A DNA stretch of 64,000 nucleotides, from NCBI GenBank assembly GCA_018894105.1, contig CM032125.1, positions 35,387,032-35,451,031 of the forward strand, written 5' to 3'. Origin of the DNA: Jacaranda mimosifolia. Its lineage: Eukaryota; Streptophyta; Magnoliopsida; Lamiales; Bignoniaceae. The translations under genes and the position numbers were made by a program. The notes beneath the pieces are model-generated. The model ran no database searches. It saw nothing but the letters and a program-made list of their open reading frames with translations, and was not told the DNA's origin. How positions within the stretch are numbered: position 1 is the first letter of the stretch; each line of letters begins with the position of its first letter. Positions 37,057-49,161 of this stretch are shown here, piece by piece.

Positions 37057-40000
37057 AACAAATTTTCCAAATAGCTTTGACACAAAAAGGCGTTCTTCTA
37101 CTTGAAAATATTAACCAGCAATTAACTTTTTCACCCCATAAATTTTATTAAATGTCAATTTGCCCCCTTTTTCTTATCCTCGCTTCTGTTGGTTTGGCAG
37201 TTGGGCGTGCCTTAAAAATAGCCCTTAGATTTGTCAGACGACAAAATAATCTAACCTCCATTGGCTGGCACCTTTTACAAATTGCTTTTGTCTTTATCAC
37301 TTTTCTTTTCTTTTTCTTTTAATTTTTTAATTTGTTAATAATTGTCTTTATTACTTATCGTTCTAGCATTTACAAAAATTTTGCCATAATTAGCCGTTTT
37401 ACTTGATTTGGCTTTCGCATATACTTTTGTGAGATTCAAATAAAGTAATTATTTAGAAATTATCTAAAAATAATAACAATATTTCTAAAAAATTAGAATA
37501 TCAACTGTCCAAATTACTAAAAAGACAAACCGTTACGAAATTACTAATAATTTTTTCAATAACTAAGGGAATAAATAAATATTTTATCGAATTTGAGAAA
37601 AATATTGTTTTGCATATTAAGTTTGATTAAGTGTCAAAATTGAGATTAGTTTATTTAATTAGTACCCCTAGTGAACTTTATGTGGACGGTCGCAAAAGGG
37701 TCCATCGCACGTGTTTACTATAGTTCTTTTTAATATTTTGTAACGCTTTACACGTTACTGGCTACTTCAGTGGTAGCAAAGGAAAAGCAGGGGCGGCTGT
37801 GGCAAATTAGATTTACCTAGGACTTTTCTTTAGATGTCGTATTTTCTTTGTTTTTGGTTTTGACATTAATGATAAACTTTTATTTTAAGCTTGTATGATT
37901 CTCTTTTGTGTTACTCAAGTGAAATCAATTTCTTTTACTCTAATTTATTCATTTTTAAGCTTTAAAAAAGGACTACACACACTTGTTGTTGAATAATAAT
38001 TTGATCTTATTTGTTCGATCATAGGTTGATATATATCCATTGTTCGGAAACAATAATATTGATCTTTACTCAGCTATTTAGATTTGATGTGAAGTCTAAT
38101 AGAAATCCATCAAAATTTAAGTTAACAATGAGACGAGATGTTGATACTAATTAAGGTATGAAAATATTACAAAAACAGTGTGTCTTAGTTGTTTGGTACT
38201 TGGGATGTGGCCCCATTGCATTAAGTCTCGGTGGCTTGTTAGGATGGTGCCACGTACAATTTTCGAACGATCAGGATTATGGGTTTTGATCTAGGTTGAA
38301 GCTACTTCATAATAAAAAATACAAATTTAATAGAATATAAGGGTTTTTTTTTTTTTTTGGTAAAAAAAGCACATTTTACCTATTATGTATATATATATAT
38401 ATAAATATGAACGAGACTTTTTATGTATGCTTGTACCAAAATAGAAACCTGGAAGTATCAAATATTTGTGAGTATGCAACACGCAAATTGCTTGTTATTT
38501 TTACCCATTGATATTCTATTGGTAAACTTACTAAAAGCACCTTTCACCAAACTTTTTTTAATTAGTAGATCCAAACTTTGTCGCATATTTTATTATAACA
38601 ATAATAGCTAAAATAATGTTGTAAGGTACTCCAATTAATTTTTGGCCCTTTCCTTTTACTTTTCTTACCCCTGTGGTGGAATCCATTAATTAAGTTTATC
38701 TACAACAATATAATGTGATTCTTTTTTCAAAATGTATAATTTAGGTTTTGGAACAATTATTGGTGCCCATTATTCTATGGGCAATTCTCCCATATGCATA
38801 GTTAAGAAAGAGTGCCCCATGCCAAACTGACCTTTCTTGGCTGCTAAAGTTGAATACTAAACTAATTATTCTTGCAGCCAATCAAAGGAAGTCACTTTCA
38901 TGAACAAGATTAGACCATCAACTTGTGTGTGTGTGTGCGTGTGTGTAAGAAAAGAGGGAAAAGTCCATTATGCGGTAATATTAAAATATAACTCTCCCAC
39001 ATTTTAGGTGAATTTATTGACTTTTTTACAGATCAAATTTGATTCGAAGTTAGATCTAGCCACAATCAGCCATCTCAATCATTAATTAAAGGCATACTAT
39101 CTCTCATCTTGAGAGGCCACTAATATAAAAGAACAAGTTCATCTCAATATCCCATATAAATACTTCACTCACATAACTTTCAAGATGCGCTTTTTACTGA
39201 TATGTTACTTTATCGTTCCGATCTTTTCAGTTGATCAACTTTGAACATTTTGTCGTTTAGCGTTTTGCTCTCAACGAATGCATACTGCATCTTCGTCTCT
39301 CCGCATTGATGAGCTGAGCTCACTGTGAAATCTTCTTCAATTGTACATACATAAGGGCGCTGTGGAGTTACGATGATGATACGCATCAAAGGCATACTGG
39401 AGCGCTCACGAAGCGATGGGAGCTATCACAGGCCAAGGTCTTCTTCTCCAAAATCATCATAGTGAACGTTGCAATTAGATGTGAGATTGATGTCTTAAAA
39501 GACAGATGTCGAGTGTTATCCTTCTTTATTGCGTTGCGAAGAGAGATTGAAGATGAAGATTTTCTGACACAGTGCAGGCACTGGATGGAAAAGACAGACA
39601 AAGGAACAACTCACCGAAAAGGCATATCTCAAGGAGCACCAATCTCCCCCGACAAAGATCTGTCTACATCGAAGGATTTTGGTACATGAACTCTCAACGA
39701 CTCTAATTCTATTTAGATTTTAAATTCAACCCATTCGTAAAAAGAAGAATGAACATAAATCATAGTAAATTGAATGTGGACCCAACTTGTTGAACGAGCC
39801 CACAAGAAAAGGCATTCTTCTTCAATTCCATCTGATTTTGTAACGTGTATATGTAGTTTATTTGTGATGTCTTACTTTTTGACGGTTGAGTGGGGGTCTA
39901 TGCATTGCCTCTGTGTTTGTTAGCATGTGGAAATCTCTTTCGGAAAGGCAATTCCTCTAAAGTTTCCACTTTCCACCTTTAAGACTTTTAGTCTTTCCTT

Positions 40001-40613
40001 AATCGATCACCATAGGAACTAGGAAACAAGTGAAAAGGTTTTCAAGAACTTATGTTCTAAGCCTCCCCATTTCTTGAGCATTTACAGTTCGAATCAACTT
40101 AAAGAGAAGGTGCACATACACACACATAAATTAGCTTATGAAAGAAGTCATCATCAAAATTAAATTTAATTGTAGAATAATTGATGTAATGAAAGAAAAT
40201 AAAAAATATATAATTCTCGAAATAGTAATGTAACCATATTTTTCTCAGAAGAGAAATGAAACAAAGAGTATGTGCTTCTATAATGGTGTTATAAATGCAC
40301 ATGGCTTGGACAACAAATGTGACAAGAACCATAAAAATATAGTAGTGGTATTTGAATATCATAGGCTCCATGCCTCATGCTTCTTTTAGCCTAACAATCC
40401 AAAATAAATAATCGCAATCTCTCTTTTTAACTAGAAATTAGAAAAGAGAAAGAAAGAAGAAAATTGTTAAAGAAATTTTGGGGCATATTATATATATATT
40501 GACATGAGATTGATCACTTAAAGAGTCCACTGTTTTTCTTGAAATGATTTTAATTATTTGACAAGTCAGAAAGATCTTTACACAATTTGTGGAAAGATAA
40601 GATCCATCAAAGT
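37057..40613. other. Intergenic DNA; an unassigned base-balanced patch at 39.1-39.7 kb
   Basis: Mostly AT-rich with an AT repeat (about 38387-38403) and a GT repeat (about 38923-38946). The stretch 39100-39700 is less AT-rich, has a TATAAATA box at about 39154-39161 and short ORFs on both strands (39210-39395 -, 39386-39601 -, 39462-39689 +). I recognise none of their translations. It could be the remains of a gene or transposon. Confidence 0.3.
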
Positions 40614-40799
40614 TAGATCTTTACTTTATTAAATATCGTAAGACCCTCTTGATGTGTTGGTCAATTATGAATCATATTCAATATTGAAAATATCAAAAAG
40701 TAATAGTAGATCTTTACTCTATTGAATATCACAATACCCTCTTGATGTATTGGTCAATTATGAATCATATTCGATGTTGAAAGTATCAAAAAGTAATAA
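40614..40799. repeat. 93-bp tandem duplication
   Basis: Two head-to-tail units starting TAGATCTTTACT at 40614 and 40707, each containing CCTCTTGATGT and TTGGTCAATTATGAATCATA. The units differ at a handful of positions, so the duplication is fairly young but older than the one at 34896. Confidence 0.85.
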
Positions 40800-41506
40800 T
40801 AGGATATGAACGAGTCGAGCTAATTCACAATTTGAGCTTAAACTATCTCGACACAAGCTCGAATTGGCTCAATCGAACTCAATCTCTATTTCAAGCTTGC
40901 CCAAAATCATCTGTTTTATGTTTGAGGCTTGAACTACGGATGTGTAAAGTTTATTTGACAATTCAAGTTTAATCGACTTACATCAAGTCAAATTCGAATT
41001 TTCATTGAGCTGAGTTTGAATTTGAACTCAAAAATTTTTCAATCTCTATTTGAGTACTCGCCTCAACTCAATTGCAAGCCTAGACAATAAGCATATCGCA
41101 TCAATAATAACAGCCGTACAATATTAGTACAAATTTTCCTCTTTATGTTTCTCCATTGAATGTATATGTTGTAATTTTCCACACATCAGCCTCATTATGA
41201 TTTATGGATTACACGCAAGCGCCGTGTAGCTTTTTGTCTACTTTTCTTACATCTGCGTCATTCTTCCAACTAAAATTTCCGGTCAATCGATTCTCCAACC
41301 TAGAAAAGGATTATGAGAAAAGGAAACTAATATTATTACTCTATGAAACAATATCAATATTGCACCACTCTATATTAGTAATAATAGCCATACCACATGT
41401 ACATTGTACAATGGCAGCTTGGTTCGGACATTGTAGCTGTCACATACCACGAATATTATGTCTAGGGAATAAATTATGTAAATGACAAAAAAATTCACGT
41501 TATATT
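40800..41506. other. Intergenic DNA rich in GAGCTC/TTCGAA words
   Basis: The stretch 40805-41085 has many TCGA, GAGCTTGA and complementary words, as in arms of degenerate hAT elements, but I found no matching termini. An ORF at 41204-41485 is unrecognised and unsupported. Confidence 0.3.
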
Positions 41507-41822
41507 CATTACAAAAAAACATTCCCTTTGTTAATGAGAAATTTAGAACGAATAGGGTTTCATCACAATTTAAAAACAGTTGTAATGAATTTGAAATGGA
41601 TATAATTTATAAGTTTCATAACTTTAATGATTTTTCTATTTATGATGAAAATTTTGTTGAAAATTTAATTTTGTGACACTTTATTTTCTCACAAAACACT
41701 CAGCGACTAAGCATCTAATAATGGATTTTTGAAATCAAGTATGTAAGAGAATCATGTTTTGTGACATTTTATTAAATTTGTGACGAATTTTTTTATTGAT
41801 GAATGAATATTTTCTTATAGTG
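41507..41822. mobile_element. CACTA-type MITE, diverged short copy
   Basis: The left end reads CATTACAAAAAAACATTCCC and the right end ATTTTCTTATAGTG, corresponding to the CACTACAAGAAAAT...ATTTTCTTATAGTG ends of the better copy at 51476. Inside are CATCACAA and TTTTGTGACA words also seen there. It is about half as long as those copies, so it looks internally deleted. Confidence 0.6.
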
Positions 41823-43764
41823 TTAGAAATATTATAAATTTTTTAATTAATAAGTTTTATCAAACATTCTCTGAGTTGGCCAATGCAAATATATAATTGC
41901 CGACAGATGTATTTATGAATATATATATATATATATTTAGATACCACTCCAAGATCCAAACACCACTTTTGAGACATGATGTATAAGAGGTGCTCATATA
42001 TTATAATAATTATTAATTGAACATTGAACTTCACTAATCTTAGTCTAATGAAAAAGGTAACCATTATGTGTGCAAGCTAATAAATTAAGATTAGGGTAAA
42101 GTGAAACGTTTTAGAAAGGCATTACCCTTCTTTTCTTTATTACTTTATTGGAGAGAAATTTAATTTATTTAAGCTGTGTGGATCTTTAAGGATTTGACAT
42201 GAATGGATCCTCCACCAATAGCCAGTTTATTTTACTGCTTTTATATATGGTGTATCCAGGAATCCACTGAGTTTTTGACATGTAGGATATTATTACTTGA
42301 CAACAAAGTTATACACAAAAAAGACATAAAAAGAGGAAGATGCCAAAATAAACAATTGTTGAAATCCAGGGCTGTTTCCTTGCTGGGGAAGCTGGTGCAC
42401 TTGTTTAAACTTTAAGGTCATGTTAGTATCTATTTTTTGAAAATATTTTCTGACAATGTGTGTTTAGAATTTGAGGATAAGATTATCTCCATTTTTGTTT
42501 GTCAACAATTTGCATTTGATGTGGACATGGACACTGGGTTTCTTGGATCAATTGATGAATTAATATTCGGTTAAGCTGATTAGATCTAATAAATTTAATT
42601 CTTTTTTAAGGTGGATCAAATTGTCAGATTTTTATTTAGAATAGATCGATATGTTGATGCCATATGGGCTGAATTAGTAATCTAACACCGTCGGTTAAAT
42701 CACTAGTCTAACATAATCTGATGGGTTGAGTTGTGACTTAACTCTGGATTGACAATAAATCTTGTGATAATACTCTGCAAAATAAGTGAGATTCAAAAAC
42801 CCAAAGTGAGACTAAATTTTGAGGCTTAAAAACGGATGAGACTTGTATCAAAGGTTGAAGATAGATTCAAACTGGATAGTGAATATTGAAATATAACAGG
42901 AAGGGACTTTTGATCCGATGGAGTTACCTCAAGAGGTGAAGTTTTAGAGTGCTAAATCCATTATTAGGTAGGAGAAGCATTTTTATTATTTAAAAACAAA
43001 TTCTTTCTTTTAACCTAATTTTGGTTTAAGCATTCGAGCACTTTCATTGAAAAAGATCCCAATATCATTAATATATTTCTTTTCGATTTTACTATTACGA
43101 ATGAGATTCTTATCGATGTCAGATTTTGTTCAGCATCAGTGCTACAAATTGATTTAACATTCAAAAGCATTGATCAACATGTGCAAATGAAATGGAAGCA
43201 AAAAAAGTTAGGGTTATAAAGAGTGAATTGGTCCCTTGTCCATCCATCAAATGGGTCACATGTATACTATTCATTTCCCACTAATGTTACATGAGACACA
43301 GCACAAACAAGAATTTGGAAAACATGTGAAAATTTTCTATTGACAATCCATGTGCTGCTGAGGCAACTTCAGGCCCTGGACCAAACTAAAGTTTTTATTT
43401 CTACTTTGCGACAAGAAAAAAATAAATAAAATAAAATAGAATGGTCCATCTAAGTAGGTAAAAAGGGGTTGCAAAAAATATTAACAAACTATATTGCTTA
43501 ATGCTTTAGGGGAAAGAGTGGTCCAAAAAGCAATATAAAATCAAACTTCCAAAAAGTACTGTATAAAGGCCACATGAGAGCCACATTTTCCATGAAAATG
43601 ACCCCTTCCCTTTATTTCTCCCTTTAGCTTAAGTTTTCTTAGTCCTAATTATGTATGTTTCATCACAATTGGTATATGTAACTGCTTTTCATAACTGTGC
43701 TATGTTTGACTTATTGATTGTGTGGAATTGATAAGGACTTAGTGATAGGTTCATATCATATTAT
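41823..43764. other. AT-rich intergenic DNA
   Basis: No gene seen. Contains an AT repeat at about 41919-41937. The 70-codon ORF at 42203-42415 is unrecognised. Confidence 0.35.
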
Positions 43765-44118
43765 TTCATTTTTTTTTCTTGTCCAGATTAAGCGTAGGAG
43801 TGACGATTGAGTGTCGGTCGCTTTGAGTAAAATTCAATTCGAATTTGAATTTATCGAGCTCGAGCTATTTAACAAGTAAATGGAAGGCCTATTTCTTGCG
43901 CATATCACTTGAATTCTTTAATTTAGATCAGTAAAATCAAATTACTTCCTTTTTTTGTTCAGGTTAAGTGGATGAGTGCATGAATGAGTGTCGCCGATTT
44001 GAGTAAGATTCAATTCGATTTGGAATTTTTCAAGCTCAAACTACTTAACAAGTTAAATTATGTGGAACTGACCTATTTCCTGCGTGTATCAATTGAAGCT
44101 CTTAATTCAAATCAAAGA
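43765..44118. repeat. Degenerate two-unit tandem repeat, about 177 bp per unit
   Basis: Two diverged units begin at about 43765 and 43942. Shared landmarks are CAGRTTAAG, GAGTGTCG, TTTGAGTAARATTCAATTCGA, and a CTATTTCYTGCG block, in the same order and spacing. Confidence 0.65.
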
Positions 44119-45562
44119 AATTGAAATATATAAGGTCCCTATCCACATTTTTTTTTCAATTCTTTTTTTAACTTTTGGGCATTTTCGATCCTTCTACCGT
44201 GTTATTATTGATCCAATGTGGGGATCGAGCTCGAACTTATATTTAATTTTACCAGCTAGCCAAATTTAAATTCAAATTTGACCTGAAACTTAATTTTATC
44301 AACTTATCAAATTTGAGTTTGACATCAATAGTAAAAATTTAATAAAATCCAACTTGAACTCCTCTTGTTTGCACCATTGGGTCAAGTTGCTTTTTTTGAT
44401 CTAAAGAATAGAAGTGACATTTCCAGTTTATTTTCATACAGTTGGTCCTTATCATTCTTATGAATAACAATTCCTCTGAAAATGACTTCCATTCGATATT
44501 GACAGAAATGCCCTATCCCCAATCATATGTTTTCCGCTTTATAGCCGCTAGGCTCTAGCCAGTAGCCACCCGTCGGTGTCTATCTGAGGGCCCGTTATTG
44601 AGTTTAAGCCCATCAGGCTCCGGCCCGAAAACAATAATTGGGCTCAGATCAATATTTCTCTTGCTTTCATCCTGTGGCTTTTTAGACCGTCCAGTAACTA
44701 GGCCCATTTAGCTTCAAAAGGCCCAAGTGGGCTCCATGAAAAGCACATATAGATATTGTAGCCTATTGAAATTTTTTATGTGACCAGCCCAAAGTAAATT
44801 ATTAATAAATATAAGATAGCAGATTGTTTCAAAAAAAGATTAATTATCTCAACGCATATTATAATGTGTCTGGATAAATCTGTTTTTACATTAGGCTCAT
44901 AGTATTTTAATTTATTTAATCTATCTTTCATTTTCTATATTGTATTTTTTTATGTGACTTCTTTTTCCTTTCGGTACAATTAATAGTTGATGCGGCCAGA
45001 ATTTAGACCTGAAAATCTTTCCAAAATAGTGAAGTTGCGGGTTTTTTTTGCTTCAAGAACGTGCTTATTTTGAGAGTACTCCAATTAATTAAAATATCGA
45101 TGCCCTTTTTGGCTATAATTGCTAGTGTTTATATTGATCGAATTTTTAGCAGACTTGATTCATAAGACTTTGCGGCTCATTTCAGTGCTCATTAGCCCAT
45201 CCCAATAGATCTCTTTATTTATTTAGTTATATACATGCATGTCGGGTGTCTACTGGGTTAGAACTCCTGACCTTGCACTTTATGTGTGAAACATTGCTCA
45301 GAAATGTCACTTGACCCATCCCAATAAATCATATATTTATTTTTATCATAATTTAACCTCAATGTCTCTAAAATATAAGTAGGGGGTATCAATAGATATG
45401 TTTATTTTCTTTTTCTTTTTTCACAAATTACACAATTAATTGATAATATTACAAACATGATATAAAAAATTCATTTCGGTGCACTTTTTCTCAAGATTTT
45501 GGCACTTTTCATGAGTAGAAAATTATACCAAAAGCTATCCTTATCTCTTACAAAGCTTAGGA
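44119..45562. other. Intergenic DNA with a GGCCCA-rich patch
   Basis: At about 44590-44740 there are several GGCCC, AGGCCCA, TGGGCT and AAGCCCA words, as in site II-type promoters, but no recognisable gene follows. The rest is AT-rich. Confidence 0.3.
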
Positions 45563-45720
45563 TTGTAACGTCTTCATGCGATCAAATTTTAATATAGTTT
45601 TATGTCTTTATGTTACAACTTGCTTTATTTATTTAATTTTCCTTTTTGTTTATCCTAAATAAAATAAACCTTATTATATATACTCATGTGATGAACATTG
45701 AGGGTGGAATGGATACAGTA
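45563..45720. repeat. Fragment of the 45.5-53.3 kb duplication array
   Basis: Similar in order to about 47405-47530 in copy A: ATCGTCATGC-like words, then AATATAGTTTTATGTC, TATGTTACAACTTG, TTTATTTATTT, and a GGGTGGAATG-like end. It is a diverged, isolated piece of the same unit. Confidence 0.5.
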
Positions 45721-45926
45721 ATCAAAAGCATACCATGTGAGACCATTGTAAACATAGGTAAAAAAAATGCCGCAGTTAACTATGACTATGAGCTAACTGA
45801 TTATGATAGGGGAAAAAAAAGAAAAATGAAAAAAGAAAAAAAAGAAAAAAGGTTCGATGTTATGATAAAAACAAATTGAGATAGATCGCAATCATAATAG
45901 TTTTTCTGCAATTTTATCCTTAATTA

Positions 45927-46306
45927 GGAGAATGTTTGGCTAAACTTATTCAAAAGATCTTATAAGTTCCTACATCTTATAAAATATTTTTAAAACTTAC
46001 AAGATGCTAGATTTTTTAAAAAAAAATAAGTTTTTAAAGTGTTTGGATAAAATCAGTTTTGGAACTTATATGATGTTAGTAATGTCAATTTTGTAATTAA
46101 TATGCTTAAAATTATGAGAGTTTGTTAATATTTTAAAAATAAGTTAGGAATTTTTAACTTTTTAAAAAAGAGATTATAAGCTCCTAACATTTTATTTTAG
46201 AAGCTTATAAGCTTTTTTTTTTTTTTTTTTTAAATTTCAAACACCTTTTGACATCTTATAAATTTATAAGATGTTTAAGAGCTTATAAGCTCACCCAAAC
46301 ACCCTC
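45927..46306. mobile_element. Harbinger-type MITE, CTTATAAG family
   Basis: The left end reads GGAGAATGTTTGGCTAAAC and the reverse complement of the right end reads GAGGGTGTTTGGGTGAGC. It is flanked by TTA (45924-45926) and TAA (46307-46309), which differ by one base. The interior is rich in CTTATAAG and ATCTTATAA words and matches 36705-37053 in layout. Confidence 0.68.
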
Positions 46307-46717
46307 TAAGGCTCGTTTGATTATAAGGATTGAGTAGGATAAATGTATAACTCATTATAATTAAATCCTTGTTTGACATATTTAAATTTCATAATTAATA
46401 AAAAGATTCAGTATTTTATCCTGAAAATTTGAGATTATGTATCCCACCTCCATGATTTGATTATTCATCACCTTCTTGTATCCCATTATTTTTTCATCAT
46501 TTTTCCTAATTAACAAAAATAAAACACATAGAATTTTATACATTCCTTTACTTTAATATTTTTTAATCTAATATTTATTTTTTCAAGTCAAAATGCTCAT
46601 ACCAAATAAAATGTGAAGCTATCTTCTACAGATGACTTCTGCCACAAGAATCATATGCTCTTAGATTAATACTATATATATATATATTTTATGTTGCCAA
46701 AAGTTGATGTAATATTA

Positions 46718-46905
46718 TTGAATTTCATGTAACGTTTACTAGAAATAGTGCCACTTTAGTTTCAAAGTGATGAGAAAAAGAGATAAAAAATAATACAAGT
46801 TTTTAATGTAAGGATGTTGCCTGCAATTTTCAATCCTTCGATTTAATTAGTATTTTATCATATGTTTTATTTTTGAGTACATACAAATAAAGTATGTATG
46901 TGATC
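46718..46905. repeat. Array segment X, left copy
   Basis: Runs from TTGAATTTCATGTAACG to ACATACAAATAAAGTATG. The same segment recurs, diverged, at about 52992-53165 to the right of copy B. Confidence 0.6.
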
Positions 46906-47526
46906 CACATGCGGAATAAATACTACAAGAAAAATAAAATAGTCATTGACAATACATAAATTATCATTAATTGTATAAAAACGTTTAATTTGTTATAGTA
47001 ATATCTTCTATAAATTTAATAATGTTAAAACTAGTCTTTAAGTTGTCATTACTGATAATTAATAGCATATTTATCGTGATAATGGGAATCTTGCCCCAAA
47101 TTATAGTGTGACTATCACCAATAACAACTTAAAATATAAATCTTGTCACTAAAGAATCATACTGTAATAAAATTAAAAAAAATATTATTTTTAAGTATCA
47201 TTAATAATAAAATAAAAATTATTATTACTTAATAAACATTATTAATAGCAACTTAAAAATTCTAATTTATTTTTGGTCGCTCATTTTATTTGGAGTGAGA
47301 CATCTACTACTTCAGGTCAACAAGGTCATGGCCTAAATTTCCGTGCTATATTTTCTACCTATCTTTCCTTTGTTCTTGCACATATTACAAACCTTGAGAT
47401 CATAGTAGCATCGTCATGCTATCAAAATTGTAATATAGTTTATATCTCTATGTTACAACTTGTTTTATTTATTTATTTATTTTTTGATTTATCCTGAATA
47501 TGAAATGATTGCAACATCATGGGTGA

Positions 47527-47990
47527 AATGAATATTTAAACTCAAAATTTTATTACACGTTTGATTTTAAGACAAAATAATCAATAGAGATAGATCGCAA
47601 TTAAAATAATTTATGTTATGCAATTTTGAAAATGGTTACCTCTCATTTTCCAACACACACCTCACCTCCTTATTCCCCAGAATGAATATTTAAACTCAAA
47701 ATTTTGTTACACGTTTTGTTTCAAGATAATAATCAATAGAGATAGATCACAATCAAAATAATTAATTTTATGCAAGCTTAAAAATTGTTACCTCTTATTT
47801 TCCAACATACACCTCACCTCCTTATTCCTCGGAATGAATTAATATTTAAACTCAAAATTTTATTACACGTTTAATTTCAAGATAAAATAATTTATAGAGA
47901 TATATCACAATTAAAATAATTAATTTTATGTAATTTGGAAAATGATTACCTCTCATTTTCCAACATACACCTCACCTCCTTATTCCCCAT
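47527..47990. repeat. 154-bp tandem repeat, three units, in copy A
   Basis: Units begin AATGAAT(TA)ATATTTAAACTC at 47527, 47681 and 47833. Each runs through CAATAGAGATA, AAAATAATT and GTTACCTCT to CACCTCACCTCCTTATTCC. The matching part of copy B has two units. Confidence 0.85.
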
Positions 47991-48166
47991 TATTTTTTCA
48001 TTGTGACCCACAAACAACGAAAAAAGGAGGAAATTTTTGTATATTTTTATTTTGATTTTTTTTATTCTAATAATTTAGATTTTCGAGTTAAAGTGTTTAT
48101 ACCAAGTAAAGCATCAACGCTATCTTCTATAGATTACAACTTTTGCTGCAAGAATCATGCTTCCAT

Positions 48167-48855
48167 AACTACAAGAAAATATTCCTTCACTAACAAAAAT
48201 TTTACGATAAAAAGAGTTTCATCATAGTCCGAAGACAATTATGATGGATTTTTGATGGATTACTAATAAATTTAAAAAAAAATAAGAAAAAAAAATATTA
48301 ATTATGATATTTGTGATAGATATGAAAAATATATATTGATATGAAGAGTTAGTCATAAATTTTATAACTCTAAATATGATTCTACAATTTGAGATGAAAA
48401 TTCCATCACAAAATTAGTTCTGTGACATACTTTATTTTTGTCACAAAACTAATATTGACAAAGCATATATGCTAATAGATTTGTAAAATAAGTCACTCAC
48501 AAGTTAATAAAATCTATCATTTTGTGATGGATTTATTTCACAAATCCATTAATATATGTTTCATCACTATTAATTTTGTGAAAAAAAATAAAGTGCATCT
48601 CAAAACTAGTTTTGTAATAGAATTTCCATCATAGATTAGAGAACTATATTTAGAGTTATGAAATTTGTGACAAACTATTTATATTAATATATATTTTTCA
48701 AATCTGTTACAAGTATCATAACTAATATATATTTTTTCTCATTTTTTAAAATTCATTAGTAATCTATCAAAAATCCATCACAATTGTTTTCGAACAGTGA
48801 TAAAATTCTCTTTGTTACAAACTTTTCGTTAGTAAAGGGATATTTTCTTATAATG
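48167..48855. mobile_element. CACTA-type non-autonomous element in copy A, ends mutated
   Basis: Left end AACTACAAGAAAATATTCC (first base of CACTA changed), right end ATTTTCTTATAATG (TAGTG changed to TAATG). The arms are inverted repeats of about 130 bp with TCATCACAA/TTGTGATG words. It corresponds base for base in layout to 51476-52165, so the insertion predates the duplication. Its length is 689 bp. Confidence 0.78.
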
Positions 48856-49161
48856 TGTGTATATATATATATATTCAGGATGATTGATGAAATCAATACG
48901 GAACCTTCTATTTATATTTTTCTGATCATAAAATTAAGTCAAATGGTGAATTTTGGGTGGAAATTCACTACCAACTCAAGGTCATTGCGAAGGTTAAATC
49001 AATGGAGACAGTGAAGTTGTATAAGCAAAAAATCATCCTTTTTCTATATAAAAATTGAGGTATTTATAGTGTTGGGTTTATATAGACATGACACATTAGA
49101 GCCATGAGGTGGATAGGATAACGTCATGTGAGCTAAATCAACGACTAGGAGGTGGGTTACG

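Noticed and set aside
40040..40100. Possible tRNA because of a GTTCGAATC word near 40088
   Set aside because: No acceptor stem, D arm or anticodon arm at the required distances.
48784..49014. 76-codon ORF ending in FTTNSRSLRRLNQWRQ
   Set aside because: It starts in the end of a CACTA element, and the matching part of copy B has disruptions, so no conserved frame is supported.
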